From a virus, in the IMG/VR virus record IMGVR_UViG_3300045996_001760, positions 1 through 51,772 of that record: 51,772 bases of DNA; one strand, 5' to 3'. The translations under genes and the position numbers were made by a program. Position 1 is the first letter of the stretch. Every line of letters starts with the position of its first letter. Shown piece by piece: positions 7,779 to 15,291 of the stretch. The notes under the pieces are model-generated. The model saw only the letters and a list, made by a program, of their open reading frames with translations. It searched no databases and had not been told where the DNA came from.

Positions 7779-7945
7779 AACGCTGCTTCTACTGCGATCG
7801 TCCCGTGCGCGGCCGTTACTGCCGAGCCTGCGCGGACCTGTTCGGCCCCGAATCTTCCCCGCCCGCCACGGACTGGGTAAGCGCTATCGTGAGCGCTATC
7901 GTCATCGGCGCGGCCCTCGCCTACTGGCTCATATCGAAACCCTGA
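7775..7945 (+). CDS. Small zinc-ribbon membrane protein
   Basis: 56 residues starting at the ATG of an ATGA overlap. The N-terminus has CFYC-x8-CRAC, a compact zinc ribbon, and the C-terminus a single hydrophobic helix (about 34-52, VSAIVSAIVIGAALAYWLI) ending KP. The likely topology is a tail-anchored membrane protein with a cytoplasmic zinc knuckle. Role unknown. Confidence 0.7.
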   Translation: MKRCFYCDRPVRGRYCRACADLFGPESSPPATDWVSAIVSAIVIGAALAYWLISKP

Positions 7946-7955
7946 AAGGAAAGTC

Positions 7956-8207
7956 ATGTTCAAGTACCTATCCCTCGTAGCCCTGATCCTCACTTCCGCG
8001 TGCGCGGTAGAAGCTGAGCCCGAAGCCCCTGCCGAGCTCCAATGCAACGTCATCGCCCAAAGTGAGGAATGCGGCAGCACCGCGTGCTTCGACTGCAATC
8101 GCGCGCCCAGCCAGGCTGACCCCGGTTTCATCCGGAGCGAATGCGAACCGGTCGGCCCCACGGGCGTGCACGGCGCGGGCCTCTACTTCTGCCTAGTGGT
8201 GTTCTGA
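7956..8207 (+). CDS. Small cysteine-rich lipoprotein
   Basis: 83 residues. N-terminal signal MFKYLSLVALILTSAC with a lipobox-like Cys16, so it is probably exported and lipidated. The mature part has six more cysteines (CNV, EECGSTACFDCN, SEC, YFC), suggesting disulfides in the periplasm. GAAAGGAAA precedes the ATG. Phage lipoproteins of this size may be o-spanins or superinfection-exclusion proteins, but nothing here decides. Confidence 0.75.
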   Translation: MFKYLSLVALILTSACAVEAEPEAPAELQCNVIAQSEECGSTACFDCNRAPSQADPGFIRSECEPVGPTGVHGAGLYFCLVVF

Positions 8208-8536
8208 TGCCCCCTCTCTACACCCATAACTACTGCCTCGGCATGGCCGCGGGCATGCGCCGCGCGACGAAGTGGATCCGCGATGTGTTCCCCGCCGTCG
8301 CCCAAGCCCCCTATCGGCCCTTTGCCTCGATCGGGGACTTGGCCCTCGCCCAGTGCCTTGAGCGAATCGAGGAAGCCGCGAGGCACGAGGAGCGCGGGCG
8401 CACGGGGCTACGGACCGAGCTAGCCGAGCTCCTCGCGCAGTGGCGGGACAAGACCCACAGCCCGCACATAGGCCCGGACGAGGCCTGCGTCCTCGCCGCG
8501 TGCGCGGACGAGCTCGAAAGGGCCCTGCACAAATGA
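8207..8536 (+). CDS. Hypothetical helical protein
   Basis: 109 residues. ATG at 8207 overlaps the lipoprotein stop by one base (TGATG). Mostly alpha-helical with Ala/Glu/Arg heptads (about 50-85). No motif recognised. Followed by an ATGA overlap. Confidence 0.7.
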   Translation: MPPLYTHNYCLGMAAGMRRATKWIRDVFPAVAQAPYRPFASIGDLALAQCLERIEEAARHEERGRTGLRTELAELLAQWRDKTHSPHIGPDEACVLAACADELERALHK

Positions 8537-8814
8537 AACCCCTATCCGCCAAACAGATCGCGTTGCTCGAATACGTCGAGCAACACCCTGGCATTACCGC
8601 GGCCGAGGTCCACCGCGCGATCGGGAAGAAGAACCGGAAACACTCCGGAACCTACGCGCGGATCGCTCGGCTCAAGGCGCGGGGTTTGCTCAAGGAGGGC
8701 GCGGTAACGTTGACCTCGTGCGCGCGTTGGCCCTCCAATAACGGGGTCGGCAGGGAAGTACTGTTCAGCAACGCGATCGGCCTATACCGGGTCGCACATT
8801 TGGAGGCGCCATGA
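8533..8814 (+). CDS. Winged-helix DNA-binding protein
   Basis: 93 residues. LLEYVEQHPGITAAEVHRAIG, then TYARIARLKARGLLKEGAV, is the H1-H2-H3-wing pattern of MarR/GntR-type winged helices (residues 10-60). The short C-terminal part is unassigned. ATGA overlap with both neighbours. Probably a small transcriptional regulator of this operon or of the divergent late genes. Confidence 0.7.
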   Translation: MKPLSAKQIALLEYVEQHPGITAAEVHRAIGKKNRKHSGTYARIARLKARGLLKEGAVTLTSCARWPSNNGVGREVLFSNAIGLYRVAHLEAP

Positions 8815-9221
8815 ACGGAGCCGCACCCCGCGAAGATATGAAAGCTCCGCCGGCCTCGCCGGTGTGGTGGGTCGCATACCATGACGGATCCACGTGCTGG
8901 GTTTTCTGCCGGCTGTGGGTCGAGGCCAGAGAAATGGTGCGGGTAGCCTTAGGCGCGGGGGAGGTGGCCTTAGACTTCGACCCGCTGTGTACACAAGTGG
9001 CGGAGTTCAAGGAGGACTCGCACCTCTCGTGCTGGGCCACGTTAGCCGCCCCCGATAAGTATGGTGGCCACCACGAAATCGCGCTGCGCTCGCTTCTGCG
9101 CTACTGGCAACCCGACCTCAATATCAGCCAGCTCAGCCTACAGGGAGACCGAGCTCACCTCGCCGCCAAGCTTCAAGAGCTTCGGCAAGACCCGAGGAAT
9201 TCTCCGCGAGGTGCAAGATAG
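8811..9221 (+). CDS. Hypothetical protein overlapping terL antisense
   Basis: 136 residues, last gene of the rightward operon, ATGA start. Trp-rich N-terminal part (SPVWWVAYHDGSTCWVFCRLW), mixed alpha/beta. Its last 89 bases run antisense to the 3' end of the large terminase gene, so the two convergent operons share their ends. No family recognised. Confidence 0.65.
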   Translation: MNGAAPREDMKAPPASPVWWVAYHDGSTCWVFCRLWVEAREMVRVALGAGEVALDFDPLCTQVAEFKEDSHLSCWATLAAPDKYGGHHEIALRSLLRYWQPDLNISQLSLQGDRAHLAAKLQELRQDPRNSPRGAR

Positions 9222-10653
9222 CCTGCGCGGTGGCCGCGGTGTCGTCGTCATGCTGGACACCGTGCGGGTAGTTCTGAAGGTTCCTGCACTTCTCTTCGGT
9301 CCACTGCTCACCATCGAGAATGAACACCTTGCCCGCGCGGAAGTACGCGCCCGCCGCGTGGGCTTTGGCTTCGATGCCGCCGCCGGTCCCCACGGCCACC
9401 ACGTCCAGCGCGAGCTGGCCCATGCGCTTGGTCAAAGTCTCGACCACCGCGGGGCCGTTCGCTGCGTCCTCGATCAGCACGGAGTGTGGTCGCCAGATCG
9501 CAACGGCTTCCAACACGGCCTCGACGGTATCGAAGAAGCCAGCGTGAAGCATGCGCGAGAAGTACAGGTAGAAGTTCTCGCCGTTCCAGCCCCACACCTC
9601 GATCGCCACATAGTCGTTGTGCGCGGCGTCCTTGAAAGAGCAGTCAATCGACACAACCGAGGCAGTGTTGACGAAGGGCATTTCTTTCAACGTGAAGCGC
9701 TTAAAGGGGCCCTTGAAGATCGTCCCTCCGGGTGGCGCTGGGTTTTGCTGAAGCTGCGCTTGGACGTCCGCCGAGGCGTAGCCCGCGCCCTTGCCGATGT
9801 CACGGACACGGCGCTTGTGCGCGCGCTCATTGAACCGCTTCGGGTTTAGTAGCTCACCCTCGCGCGTGCGCCGGTCCCCGCCCACCTTGGTCACGCAGCG
9901 CCGCTCAGGCTCGAACACTTCCGGCAGGCAGAGGTGACACGCCCCGCGATCGATCATGACCTGCGAGGGGTCGATCGCGTGGAGGCGTTGCATGACCAAA
10001 CCAACCTTGAAGGTTGACTTGCCGCCCACGCTGCGCGAGCCCAGCGTGTTGCTGAGCCAATCGGTGGCGTTCTGAAGCCGGGCTTTGAACTGCTTGCCCT
10101 TGCCTTGCTTGGCGTCCGCGGCTTTGACCGGGTCGTCAACCAAGAACATATGCGCGTGGACGCCCGTGCCAACGGAGCCGATCGAGGTGGTGAAGCGCGA
10201 CCCGCCCGCAGTGGTGAAGTACTCACCAACGGCCGTGGCCTTGGCGCCCGCGATCTTCACATGCGGCCAGCGCTCTTGATACCAGGCCGACTTGACGAGC
10301 TCGACGGAGCTGCGCGCGGCCTTGCGCGCGAGGCTGGCCGCGTAGCTGGCCGTCATGAACCGGTAGCTCGGATCTATCGTCCAGATCCACGCAGGCAAAA
10401 GCACAAGGGCCAGAAGCGTTTTGCTCTGGCCCGGCGGGACGTTTACGACGAGCTCGTCAATCTCGCCCTTGTACAGTGCCTCCCAGTGGGCGCACTGCTC
10501 TGTCATCTGCCAATCCCAGATCAGAGCCTCTGGCTTGGGCATGGTGATGTAAGGCCACGCCCGCTTGACGAACTCCGCGAAGCCGCCACGTGTGACGGCC
10601 TCGCGATCGAACTCCGCGCAACTCAGTTTCGGAACGAAGACGGCCGCGGACAA
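9133..10653 (-). CDS. terL: Terminase large subunit
   Basis: 506 residues. ATPase: Walker A-like NVPPGQSKT (about 71-79) and Walker B MFLVDD (169-174). Nuclease: RNase H-like acidic residues in VVSIDCSF (D337), VLIEDAANG (E395/D396) and HDDDTAATAQAI (469-471). It cuts concatemers and pumps DNA through the portal. The frame opens with TTG at 10653, seven bases upstream of which lies AGGTAAG. A later start is possible. It ends the leftward early-type operon, far from the portal, an unusual placement since terL is normally next to the portal. On the circle the two are separated by the small rightward operon. Confidence 0.95.
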   Translation of the reverse strand: MSAAVFVPKLSCAEFDREAVTRGGFAEFVKRAWPYITMPKPEALIWDWQMTEQCAHWEALYKGEIDELVVNVPPGQSKTLLALVLLPAWIWTIDPSYRFMTASYAASLARKAARSSVELVKSAWYQERWPHVKIAGAKATAVGEYFTTAGGSRFTTSIGSVGTGVHAHMFLVDDPVKAADAKQGKGKQFKARLQNATDWLSNTLGSRSVGGKSTFKVGLVMQRLHAIDPSQVMIDRGACHLCLPEVFEPERRCVTKVGGDRRTREGELLNPKRFNERAHKRRVRDIGKGAGYASADVQAQLQQNPAPPGGTIFKGPFKRFTLKEMPFVNTASVVSIDCSFKDAAHNDYVAIEVWGWNGENFYLYFSRMLHAGFFDTVEAVLEAVAIWRPHSVLIEDAANGPAVVETLTKRMGQLALDVVAVGTGGGIEAKAHAAGAYFRAGKVFILDGEQWTEEKCRNLQNYPHGVQHDDDTAATAQAILHLAENSSGLAEALEAWRRGELGLPVG

Positions 10654-10659
10654 GGGGTC

Positions 10660-10830
10660 TTACCTGTGCCCCCGCCGATTACGTTTAGCCTTCGCTTCGT
10701 TGTGGATCTTGTAGCCGCGCAGGTAGGCTACCTCGGAGCTGTGACCCTCACGCTTAGCCTGCGCCACGTTGTGATCGAACGCGGCTTGGCCCTCTTCGAG
10801 ACGATACTTGACTCCGTTTCGGTGGCTCAT
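10660..10830 (-). CDS. Small basic protein upstream of terL
   Basis: 56 residues from the ATG of an ATGA overlap with the upstream gene. It runs from MSHRNGVKYRLEEGQAAFD to AKAKRNRRGHR, very basic at the C-terminus. Its stop lies 6 bases before the TTG of terL. Helical, possibly nucleic-acid binding. Its position directly before terL fits a packaging accessory, but this is only inference. Confidence 0.7.
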   Translation of the reverse strand: MSHRNGVKYRLEEGQAAFDHNVAQAKREGHSSEVAYLRGYKIHNEAKAKRNRRGHR

Positions 10831-11108
10831 GGGGCCTCGACTGAGAGAAAGAACCCGTTGACGAAGGCTATGGCCGCGCCTTGAGAGTCATATGTTATAT
10901 TGGCGAAAGTGTCCTCCCCTTGCCAAGTCCACGCGCTATCACTCTCGCGCGCGCGGGTGATACGTACCCGCAGGCCAGAAGGCAGCGTTCTCCACTCTAA
11001 TCGCGCAAGAGGGTAGCGCCTCATGACCTCGCCGGTGATGATACCGGTAAAGGTCCTGAGGGCCGTTGTTAAGGCGTCGGGTTGATCGCCTGGGCTAACT
11101 GCGGGCAT
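10827..11108 (-). CDS. Hypothetical protein
   Basis: 93 residues, ATG with AAAGGAA upstream. Alpha/beta: a helical N-terminal half (LTTALRTFTGIITGEVMRRYP) and a beta-rich C-terminal half (LRVRITRARES, ANITYDSQGAAIAFVNGFFL). No family recognised. Coupled to the next gene by ATGA. Confidence 0.7.
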   Translation of the reverse strand: MPAVSPGDQPDALTTALRTFTGIITGEVMRRYPLARLEWRTLPSGLRVRITRARESDSAWTWQGEDTFANITYDSQGAAIAFVNGFFLSVEAP

Positions 11109-11141
11109 ATACCTTGATTCCTTTCCGTGTTTGACACGAGG

Positions 11142-11939
11142 TTAGTAGTCGGACCCGCGGTAACCCTCAGGGTCACCGCAGGCACAGGGGGCCATGTTGC
11201 AAATACCACACACGGGGCCGCGGGCGTATGTCAGGTCTACCATCACCGTAGGGCCGCGGGTGTACACCTTCGCCGCGTGGGCGCGCGCGGCCTTGAGGCC
11301 CTCACACTCATGCAAGGATACGTCTGGGGTGTTCAGGTTCCCGCCGCACCACGGACACGCGTACCCGAAGACCACCGCGGGGTCGTTCACATCTGACTTG
11401 CCGTCCTCGCGGTGGCCCTTCTTGATCGGGCCCTTCGCTAGTCGATCGTTCATGGCCGGCCACTCCGCGCGGTTCGCCTCGGTGTACGCGCCGCGCTCAT
11501 ACAAGGCGCCGTTGCGTTCAATGATCCGGCGTGCGATCTTGTTCAGGCCCTCGAGCCAACCCCGCGCCTGCGCGGGCGGGCGGTCGTCGATCAGCGTCCC
11601 GTACACCTGCGCGGCGCGGATGATGAGCAAGCAGGCGCCGGCCTTCATGAGGTGGCTAACGCCCGTGCCAGGGATAGGGACTCCGGCCTCGTCCTTGTCG
11701 CACGTGTCCGGGTCCTCGTCCTCGCCTTCGACCCACGCGGCCACGTGCCGATCTAGGGCCTCGACGTACACCATCGCGCGCACAGGCGAAGCGAGGTAAT
11801 TGTGTCGGAAGTACTTGGTGTCACCTTCCAGGAAGGCAAGACCGAGCTCGAACAAGACACGCCGCGGGATAGCGCCCAGCGTGGCCTTGAGCGAGCCGAT
11901 CGCGTCTTTGGGGTTACCGTTGATCGCCACTGGGCTCAC
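11142..11939 (-). CDS. DUF5664 / dATP-dGTP diphosphohydrolase-like protein with C-terminal zinc motifs
   Basis: 265 residues from a GTG at 11939 with AGAAAGG five bases upstream. Residues 7-120 match DUF5664: NPKDAIGSLKA, then LGLAFLEGDTKYFRHNY, an RAMVYVEALDRHVAAW helix, and GVSHLMKAGACLLIIRAAQ, an all-alpha metal-dependent nucleotide pyrophosphohydrolase-like domain (databases label this family dATP/dGTP diphosphohydrolase, related to MazZ). The C-terminal third is unusual: CPWC and CGICNMAPCAC plus an HECE, a likely zinc module. It would change dNTP pools during infection. No purZ-like gene is visible. Overlaps the upstream gene by 26 bases. Confidence 0.75.
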   Translation of the reverse strand: MSPVAINGNPKDAIGSLKATLGAIPRRVLFELGLAFLEGDTKYFRHNYLASPVRAMVYVEALDRHVAAWVEGEDEDPDTCDKDEAGVPIPGTGVSHLMKAGACLLIIRAAQVYGTLIDDRPPAQARGWLEGLNKIARRIIERNGALYERGAYTEANRAEWPAMNDRLAKGPIKKGHREDGKSDVNDPAVVFGYACPWCGGNLNTPDVSLHECEGLKAARAHAAKVYTRGPTVMVDLTYARGPVCGICNMAPCACGDPEGYRGSDY

Positions 11940-12198
11940 ACAGGCCTTTCTCGGCGCACAGGTCCAGGGCCTTATCCAGCGCGGCCAGCAGCACAGCACG
12001 AGACTTGTCCTTGTTCTGAGCGTACGTGCGGATCAGGTTCTTGGAGGCCTCGACCTGGGACTCCAACTTACCCGCGCCGTAGGCCGTGAGGATTTCGCCT
12101 AGCACGTCCTCGGGGGTTATATCGCGCTTGGATACGATGGCGGCCTTGCCTTCGAACGCGGCACGGGCCCGCGCGAGGCCTTCGGGGGTGTAGTTCAC
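11914..12198 (-). CDS. Hypothetical helical protein
   Basis: 94 residues, GTG in a GTGA overlap with the upstream small RHH-like gene. Wholly helical (PEGLARARAAFEGK, ITPEDVLGEILTAYG, VLLAALDKALDL). Not recognised. Confidence 0.7.
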   Translation of the reverse strand: MNYTPEGLARARAAFEGKAAIVSKRDITPEDVLGEILTAYGAGKLESQVEASKNLIRTYAQNKDKSRAVLLAALDKALDLCAEKGLCEPSGDQR

Positions 12199-12371
12199 GC
12201 CCAGCCCACGCTCTCCCGCACGCATTGCACGATATAGGCGCAACGGCTGACGCCTGCCTCGGCCGCGGCCTCTTTGAGAGCCTCGAGCTCGGTCTCGGTG
12301 AAGCCCCCCACGAGAATCGGGCGCTTCGGGTCAGCGGTCGGCTTGGCTTTCTTCTTGTCTTTCTTGCTCAC
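12195..12371 (-). CDS. Small ribbon-helix-helix-like protein
   Basis: 58 residues, GTG start with AAAGGA upstream. Basic N-terminus (SKKDKKKAK), then a short strand (RPILVGGF), and two helices (TETELEALKEAAAEAG, SRCAYIVQCVRES), the layout of CopG/Arc ribbon-helix-helix proteins, which act as dimeric DNA-binding regulators. Assigned from secondary-structure pattern only. Confidence 0.6.
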   Translation of the reverse strand: MSKKDKKKAKPTADPKRPILVGGFTETELEALKEAAAEAGVSRCAYIVQCVRESVGWA

Positions 12372-12460
12372 TTGGTCTGGTCCTTTCGATTGGAGGCCCC
12401 AGCGCGGCACCCCGCTTGGATTACCCAAAGCCGAGGCCGCGCTGTGGCCCTGAACAGATA

Positions 12461-12724
12461 TCACGCCATATATCTCGGCGCAAGGGCCAGGGCCGCGGCT
12501 AGCTCCTCGTTCGTCTTCTGGATACGCTCGGCCAGCTTCAAGGCCGCGGCTAGGTCCTCGAGCGCGCGGTCTCGCTGGCCCTCGGCCGCTATCAGATCGA
12601 TAGCGATCAGGGCCGTGGCTTGTTCGGCCTTGACTACGCGCTCGCATAGGTCGCTGAGCTTTTGCAGGTCCTCGGGCGGCAAGCACACCGACAAGACGAT
12701 TAGTGTCTCCACGTGGGCGCTCAC
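12461..12724 (-). CDS. Coiled-coil hypothetical protein
   Basis: 87 residues, GTG in a GTGA overlap. Continuous Leu/Ala-rich heptads from about 20 to 80 (LSDLCERVVKAEQ, ALEDLAAALKLAERI). Function unknown. An 88-base gap to the next gene follows, the only real gap in this operon below 13 kb apart from those around 11.1 kb. Confidence 0.65.
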   Translation of the reverse strand: MSAHVETLIVLSVCLPPEDLQKLSDLCERVVKAEQATALIAIDLIAAEGQRDRALEDLAAALKLAERIQKTNEELAAALALAPRYMA

Positions 12725-13083
12725 TCGGCCCTTTCCTGTCTCGCGCCGCACACCGGGCATGGTTCGCCTACCAGAATACCGTGAGTGTCCTCGGGGATCA
12801 CTGCCTCTACGCGTTCGATCATTGTGACGGCCCCAGGGTGACCGCACCACCACGTTTCCGTCCTCGCGTGGTGTTGGCCCTCGAGTTCAGCTACGCGCGC
12901 CTGTAGGCGGGTGATCTCCTTGGCCATATAGGCGTGTTCGAAGTAGACACGCTTGATCGTGTCCAAGTCCCGCAGCACGCTACGGAACCAGTTATATCGA
13001 GCGTTGACTCGGCGGATTTCCCTGCGCAGCACAGCGACCTTGGCGCGTAGGCGGTCGTTCTCCTTGACCAGGCCCTGATCCAC
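12721..13083 (-). CDS. Coiled-coil protein with C-terminal zinc knuckle
   Basis: 120 residues, GTG start at 13083 one base past the upstream stop. Residues 1-70 are a basic coiled coil (VKENDRLRAKVAVLRREIRR, KEITRLQARVAELEG). The C-terminal part has WWCGHPGA...PCPVCGARQE, a likely zinc-binding module. Possibly a small regulator or adaptor. Confidence 0.7.
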   Translation of the reverse strand: MDQGLVKENDRLRAKVAVLRREIRRVNARYNWFRSVLRDLDTIKRVYFEHAYMAKEITRLQARVAELEGQHHARTETWWCGHPGAVTMIERVEAVIPEDTHGILVGEPCPVCGARQERAE

Positions 13084-13084
13084 G

Positions 13085-13348
13085 CTACACGCCCTCCAAA
13101 ATGGCCTTGGCTATGGCGATAGACTCTGCCGCAACCCGTTCGCTGAACGGAGCCCGCCCCGAACCGCCAATCGCAATCCGGTTCACTACACCAGGCGCGA
13201 TCGTGGCGGCCAGCTCGGCCACCTTCATGCGGTATCGCAATGCCACCCGCCGCTCCGCTGCAAGCCTGCAATCGTCAGCGGTCCGTGCCTCGCGGCCTGG
13301 GTCCGTGTCGATCAGCCCGATCGATTGTCCGAATTCTTTCTGATCCAT
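13085..13348 (-). CDS. Hypothetical protein
   Basis: 87 residues from the second of two tandem ATGs (13351 and 13348). The site GGAGGTAATGATG gives better spacing for the second. Mixed composition with a helical C-terminus (RVAAESIAIAKAILEG). A promoter with a TATATA -10 lies about 25 bases upstream. Not recognised. Confidence 0.7.
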   Translation of the reverse strand: MDQKEFGQSIGLIDTDPGREARTADDCRLAAERRVALRYRMKVAELAATIAPGVVNRIAIGGSGRAPFSERVAAESIAIAKAILEGV

Positions 13349-13375
13349 CATTACCTCCTGCCTTTCGGTCTTGAC

Positions 13376-13404
13376 TATATAGCACTGGGCCTAGGAGTCG
13401 TCAC
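13376..13404 (-). promoter_or_regulatory. Internal early promoter
   Basis: Minus strand GTGACG (13404-13399), 17-base spacer, TATATA (13381-13376), followed by AGGAGG and the start at 13348. The -35 lies inside the end of the preceding gene. Same pattern as the promoters at 17526-17554 and 23154-23182. Confidence 0.5.
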
Positions 13405-13600
13405 GCCCCACCGCGCCCAGCTGCGCGCGACGCAGCGCCTCGTTCATATCGCGCGCCCGCCGGCACGCTTCGCGGCCTAACGTAAAACCCGTGCCGCCGC
13501 ACCAGCCGCAGTGGGGCCACGCCGTACCGTTGCACAACCTGCAAGGCATTGCGTCCGGATCGTTTTGGTTAGCTGATATCTGTGGGGGTTGCTGAATCAC
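13391..13600 (-). CDS. Small DnaJ-type zinc-finger protein
   Basis: 69 residues from GTG in a GTGA overlap. It has CRLCNGTAWPHCGWCGGTGF, two CxxCxG-like units resembling the zinc centre of DnaJ, followed by a helix (RRARDMNEALRRAQL). Phages carry many such peptides, usually of unknown role, some of them binding host RNA polymerase. Confidence 0.65.
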   Translation of the reverse strand: MIQQPPQISANQNDPDAMPCRLCNGTAWPHCGWCGGTGFTLGREACRRARDMNEALRRAQLGAVGRDDS

Positions 13601-14256
13601 GTCACTAGCCCTTTCTTGGTCTTGGTCGGGCTCAATATAGCACCCTTCGGCGAGCCCTTGGGCAACGGCAAGTGCGCAGGGTGGATCTTGATGGGCGGGT
13701 CGGGTACGCGCGCGAAGAGGGCTCTCCACCACAGGTCTTCTTCGTCGGCGACTTCGCCTTTGGCGCGGCGCATGATCGCGCGTAGGGCGCTGAACTCCGC
13801 GTCCGATATACGAGACCAATCCGGAGCGTCGGGGTCCTCGTCTCGATCCGGAATGCCCGCCTCTTGTTGGAGCTTGGCCGCCTCGAGCCAACGCTTCGCC
13901 CCGATCGCGTCGCCTATCTTGATCGCCTCCCTCGCCTTACCCGCGGGGGTGTTGTCGCTGCCCTCTTCAGTGTCCCCGAGCTCCGCACCCTCGGGGGCCG
14001 CGTCGGTGTGACCTGCTTTGATGGCCTCGCGCCAACGCCGCATGGTGGCTTTGGTGAGGGAAGGCCCACCACAACGTTCGAGCTCGGACGCAAGCTCGGC
14101 CGCGCTGGCCTTGGGCGCACGTTCGAGTAGGTACACAACGCAGCCGTACGGATCGAGCTGCGCAGCGTCGCCCAGGATCGCTACGGGAATATCCCGCCAC
14201 TCCTCGCAAGCGGGTTGCCTGATATAGGTCGGGGGTTTGGGTTGCTTCTTCTTCAT
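13597..14256 (-). CDS. DNA-binding protein, candidate terminase small subunit
   Basis: 219 residues from the ATG of an ATGA overlap at 14256. N-terminal basic patch (KKKQPKPP), then a helix-turn-helix-like segment (ASAAELASELERCGGPSLTKATMRRWREAIKAG, about 50-83), an acidic linker, helices about 107-185 (AKRWLEAAKLQQEAG, SDAEFSALRAIMRRA) and a proline/lysine-rich tail. HTH plus central helices plus basic tail is the design of small terminases, but the gene is about 3 kb from terL, and a regulator is equally possible. Confidence 0.6.
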   Translation of the reverse strand: MKKKQPKPPTYIRQPACEEWRDIPVAILGDAAQLDPYGCVVYLLERAPKASAAELASELERCGGPSLTKATMRRWREAIKAGHTDAAPEGAELGDTEEGSDNTPAGKAREAIKIGDAIGAKRWLEAAKLQQEAGIPDRDEDPDAPDWSRISDAEFSALRAIMRRAKGEVADEEDLWWRALFARVPDPPIKIHPAHLPLPKGSPKGAILSPTKTKKGLVT

Positions 14257-14435
14257 ACGGCTAACCATAGCGCGTGATCGCGCGCTACGTGCCGAGCTAT
14301 GATCCGCGCGCACCGCTTGCACCGCTGTGCAGGTTCAGGCGCTGGCGCCTGCGTAAAGGATCGCGAGACCCCACATAGCGCGCGCCGGGACAGCACCCCG
14401 AGAGACACCAATCGAACGCGGTGGACCTTCCTCAC
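14253..14435 (-). CDS. Small basic protein with CxxC
   Basis: 60 residues, GTG in GTGA overlap upstream and ATGA overlap downstream. Very basic, with one CKRC near the C-terminus. The double coupling is the main evidence that it is real. Function unknown. Confidence 0.5.
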   Translation of the reverse strand: MRKVHRVRLVSLGVLSRRALCGVSRSFTQAPAPEPAQRCKRCARIIARHVARDHALWLAV

Positions 14436-14644
14436 CGCAACACCTCGCGCCCTTCCCCCGCGTCGGTGCGCAGACCGCACGCGACACAACGATACGCGCC
14501 TGTGACTTCCTCGCACTCAGTGGAGTCGCACGCGTCAGCCTGGCAGATGAATTGCTGATCGCGCGTGGGCTGGGCCTCGGGCCGAGGGGTGGAGTAGTGC
14601 CAACACGCCCGGGCAGGGAACATGTGACAGGTACAGTCAGGCAT
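14432..14644 (-). CDS. Small cysteine-rich (zinc-ribbon) protein
   Basis: 70 residues. Cysteines at CTCH, ACWH, FICQADACDSTECEE and YRCVACGLRT suggest at least one treble-clef or ribbon with four ligands in the C-terminal half. ATG lies inside the end of the upstream gene (8-base overlap). Function unknown. Confidence 0.65.
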   Translation of the reverse strand: MPDCTCHMFPARACWHYSTPRPEAQPTRDQQFICQADACDSTECEEVTGAYRCVACGLRTDAGEGREVLR

Positions 14645-14810
14645 CGTCTTCGTCTTCCGTGGGGGTATATAGCACGTCCTCGTCGGACCATAGCTCACCT
14701 TCGCCGCCGAGCTCGCGCCGGCGGGTCTCACGCAGAGGGCCGCGCGCTAGGTCTTTCTCCTCGAAGAAGTTCGGCCCCGAGGGCGGGGCCTTGCGGCGGC
14801 GCCTGGTCAC
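14637..14810 (-). CDS. Small charged protein
   Basis: 57 residues, GTG in GTGA overlap. Basic N-terminus (TRRRRKAPP) and acidic C-terminus (SDEDVLYTPTEDEDD). No fold evident. Confidence 0.55.
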   Translation of the reverse strand: MTRRRRKAPPSGPNFFEEKDLARGPLRETRRRELGGEGELWSDEDVLYTPTEDEDDA

Positions 14811-15022
14811 AGGAAACCCCCTCGCTTCCACTCGAGTACTTCTTGATACAGTTTCACCGCCTCGTGCACGGGGACGTCTAAGCCCTTCGCACGTGCGTAG
14901 GCGATGGCCGACCAGCGCAGGTGCGACCCATGGCGGCGGCGCTTGTTCTTCCACGGATCGACCTTGATCCAGCCCCACGCGTTGGACTGACCCAGGTACC
15001 AGATCTGCACTTGCACAGTCAT
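14807..15022 (-). CDS. Hypothetical protein
   Basis: 71 residues, ATG in ATGA overlap. Starts VQVQIWYLGQSNAWGW, then a basic KNKRRRHG and helices SAIAYARAKGL and AVKLYQEVLEW. The IWxxGQSNAWG segment is strikingly like the active-site segment of the virion esterase at 48420-49976, but the rest does not match. Confidence 0.65.
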   Translation of the reverse strand: MTVQVQIWYLGQSNAWGWIKVDPWKNKRRRHGSHLRWSAIAYARAKGLDVPVHEAVKLYQEVLEWKRGGFL

Positions 15023-15291
15023 GGGAACCCCTTGCAGACGCAGCCCAGCACCTTGCACTCACCGTGCGCGCTGTCACTTGGCTGGTACTCGGGCGGTACG
15101 GGCGGGGGCACGTCCAACGAGTTGAACAGTCCGACGTCATGGCCTCTACTGAGGGCCACCGCAAGGCGCTTGGAGTGAGGGTGCGCTGCATCAGTGCTGT
15201 GCTGCAGAAAGAATACCCAGGCGTGCAGTGCGAGGGCGCGAGCCGCGCATACCTGCGCGCGCAACACACGCAACTCTTCGTCTTGGGTCAT
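15019..15291 (-). CDS. Hypothetical protein
   Basis: 90 residues, ATG in ATGA overlap. Helical N-terminal half (ELRVLRAQVCAARALALHAWVFFLQH), proline-rich middle (DVPPPVPPEYQP) and a C-terminal HGECKVLGCVCKG. Not recognised. Confidence 0.6.
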   Translation of the reverse strand: MTQDEELRVLRAQVCAARALALHAWVFFLQHSTDAAHPHSKRLAVALSRGHDVGLFNSLDVPPPVPPEYQPSDSAHGECKVLGCVCKGFP

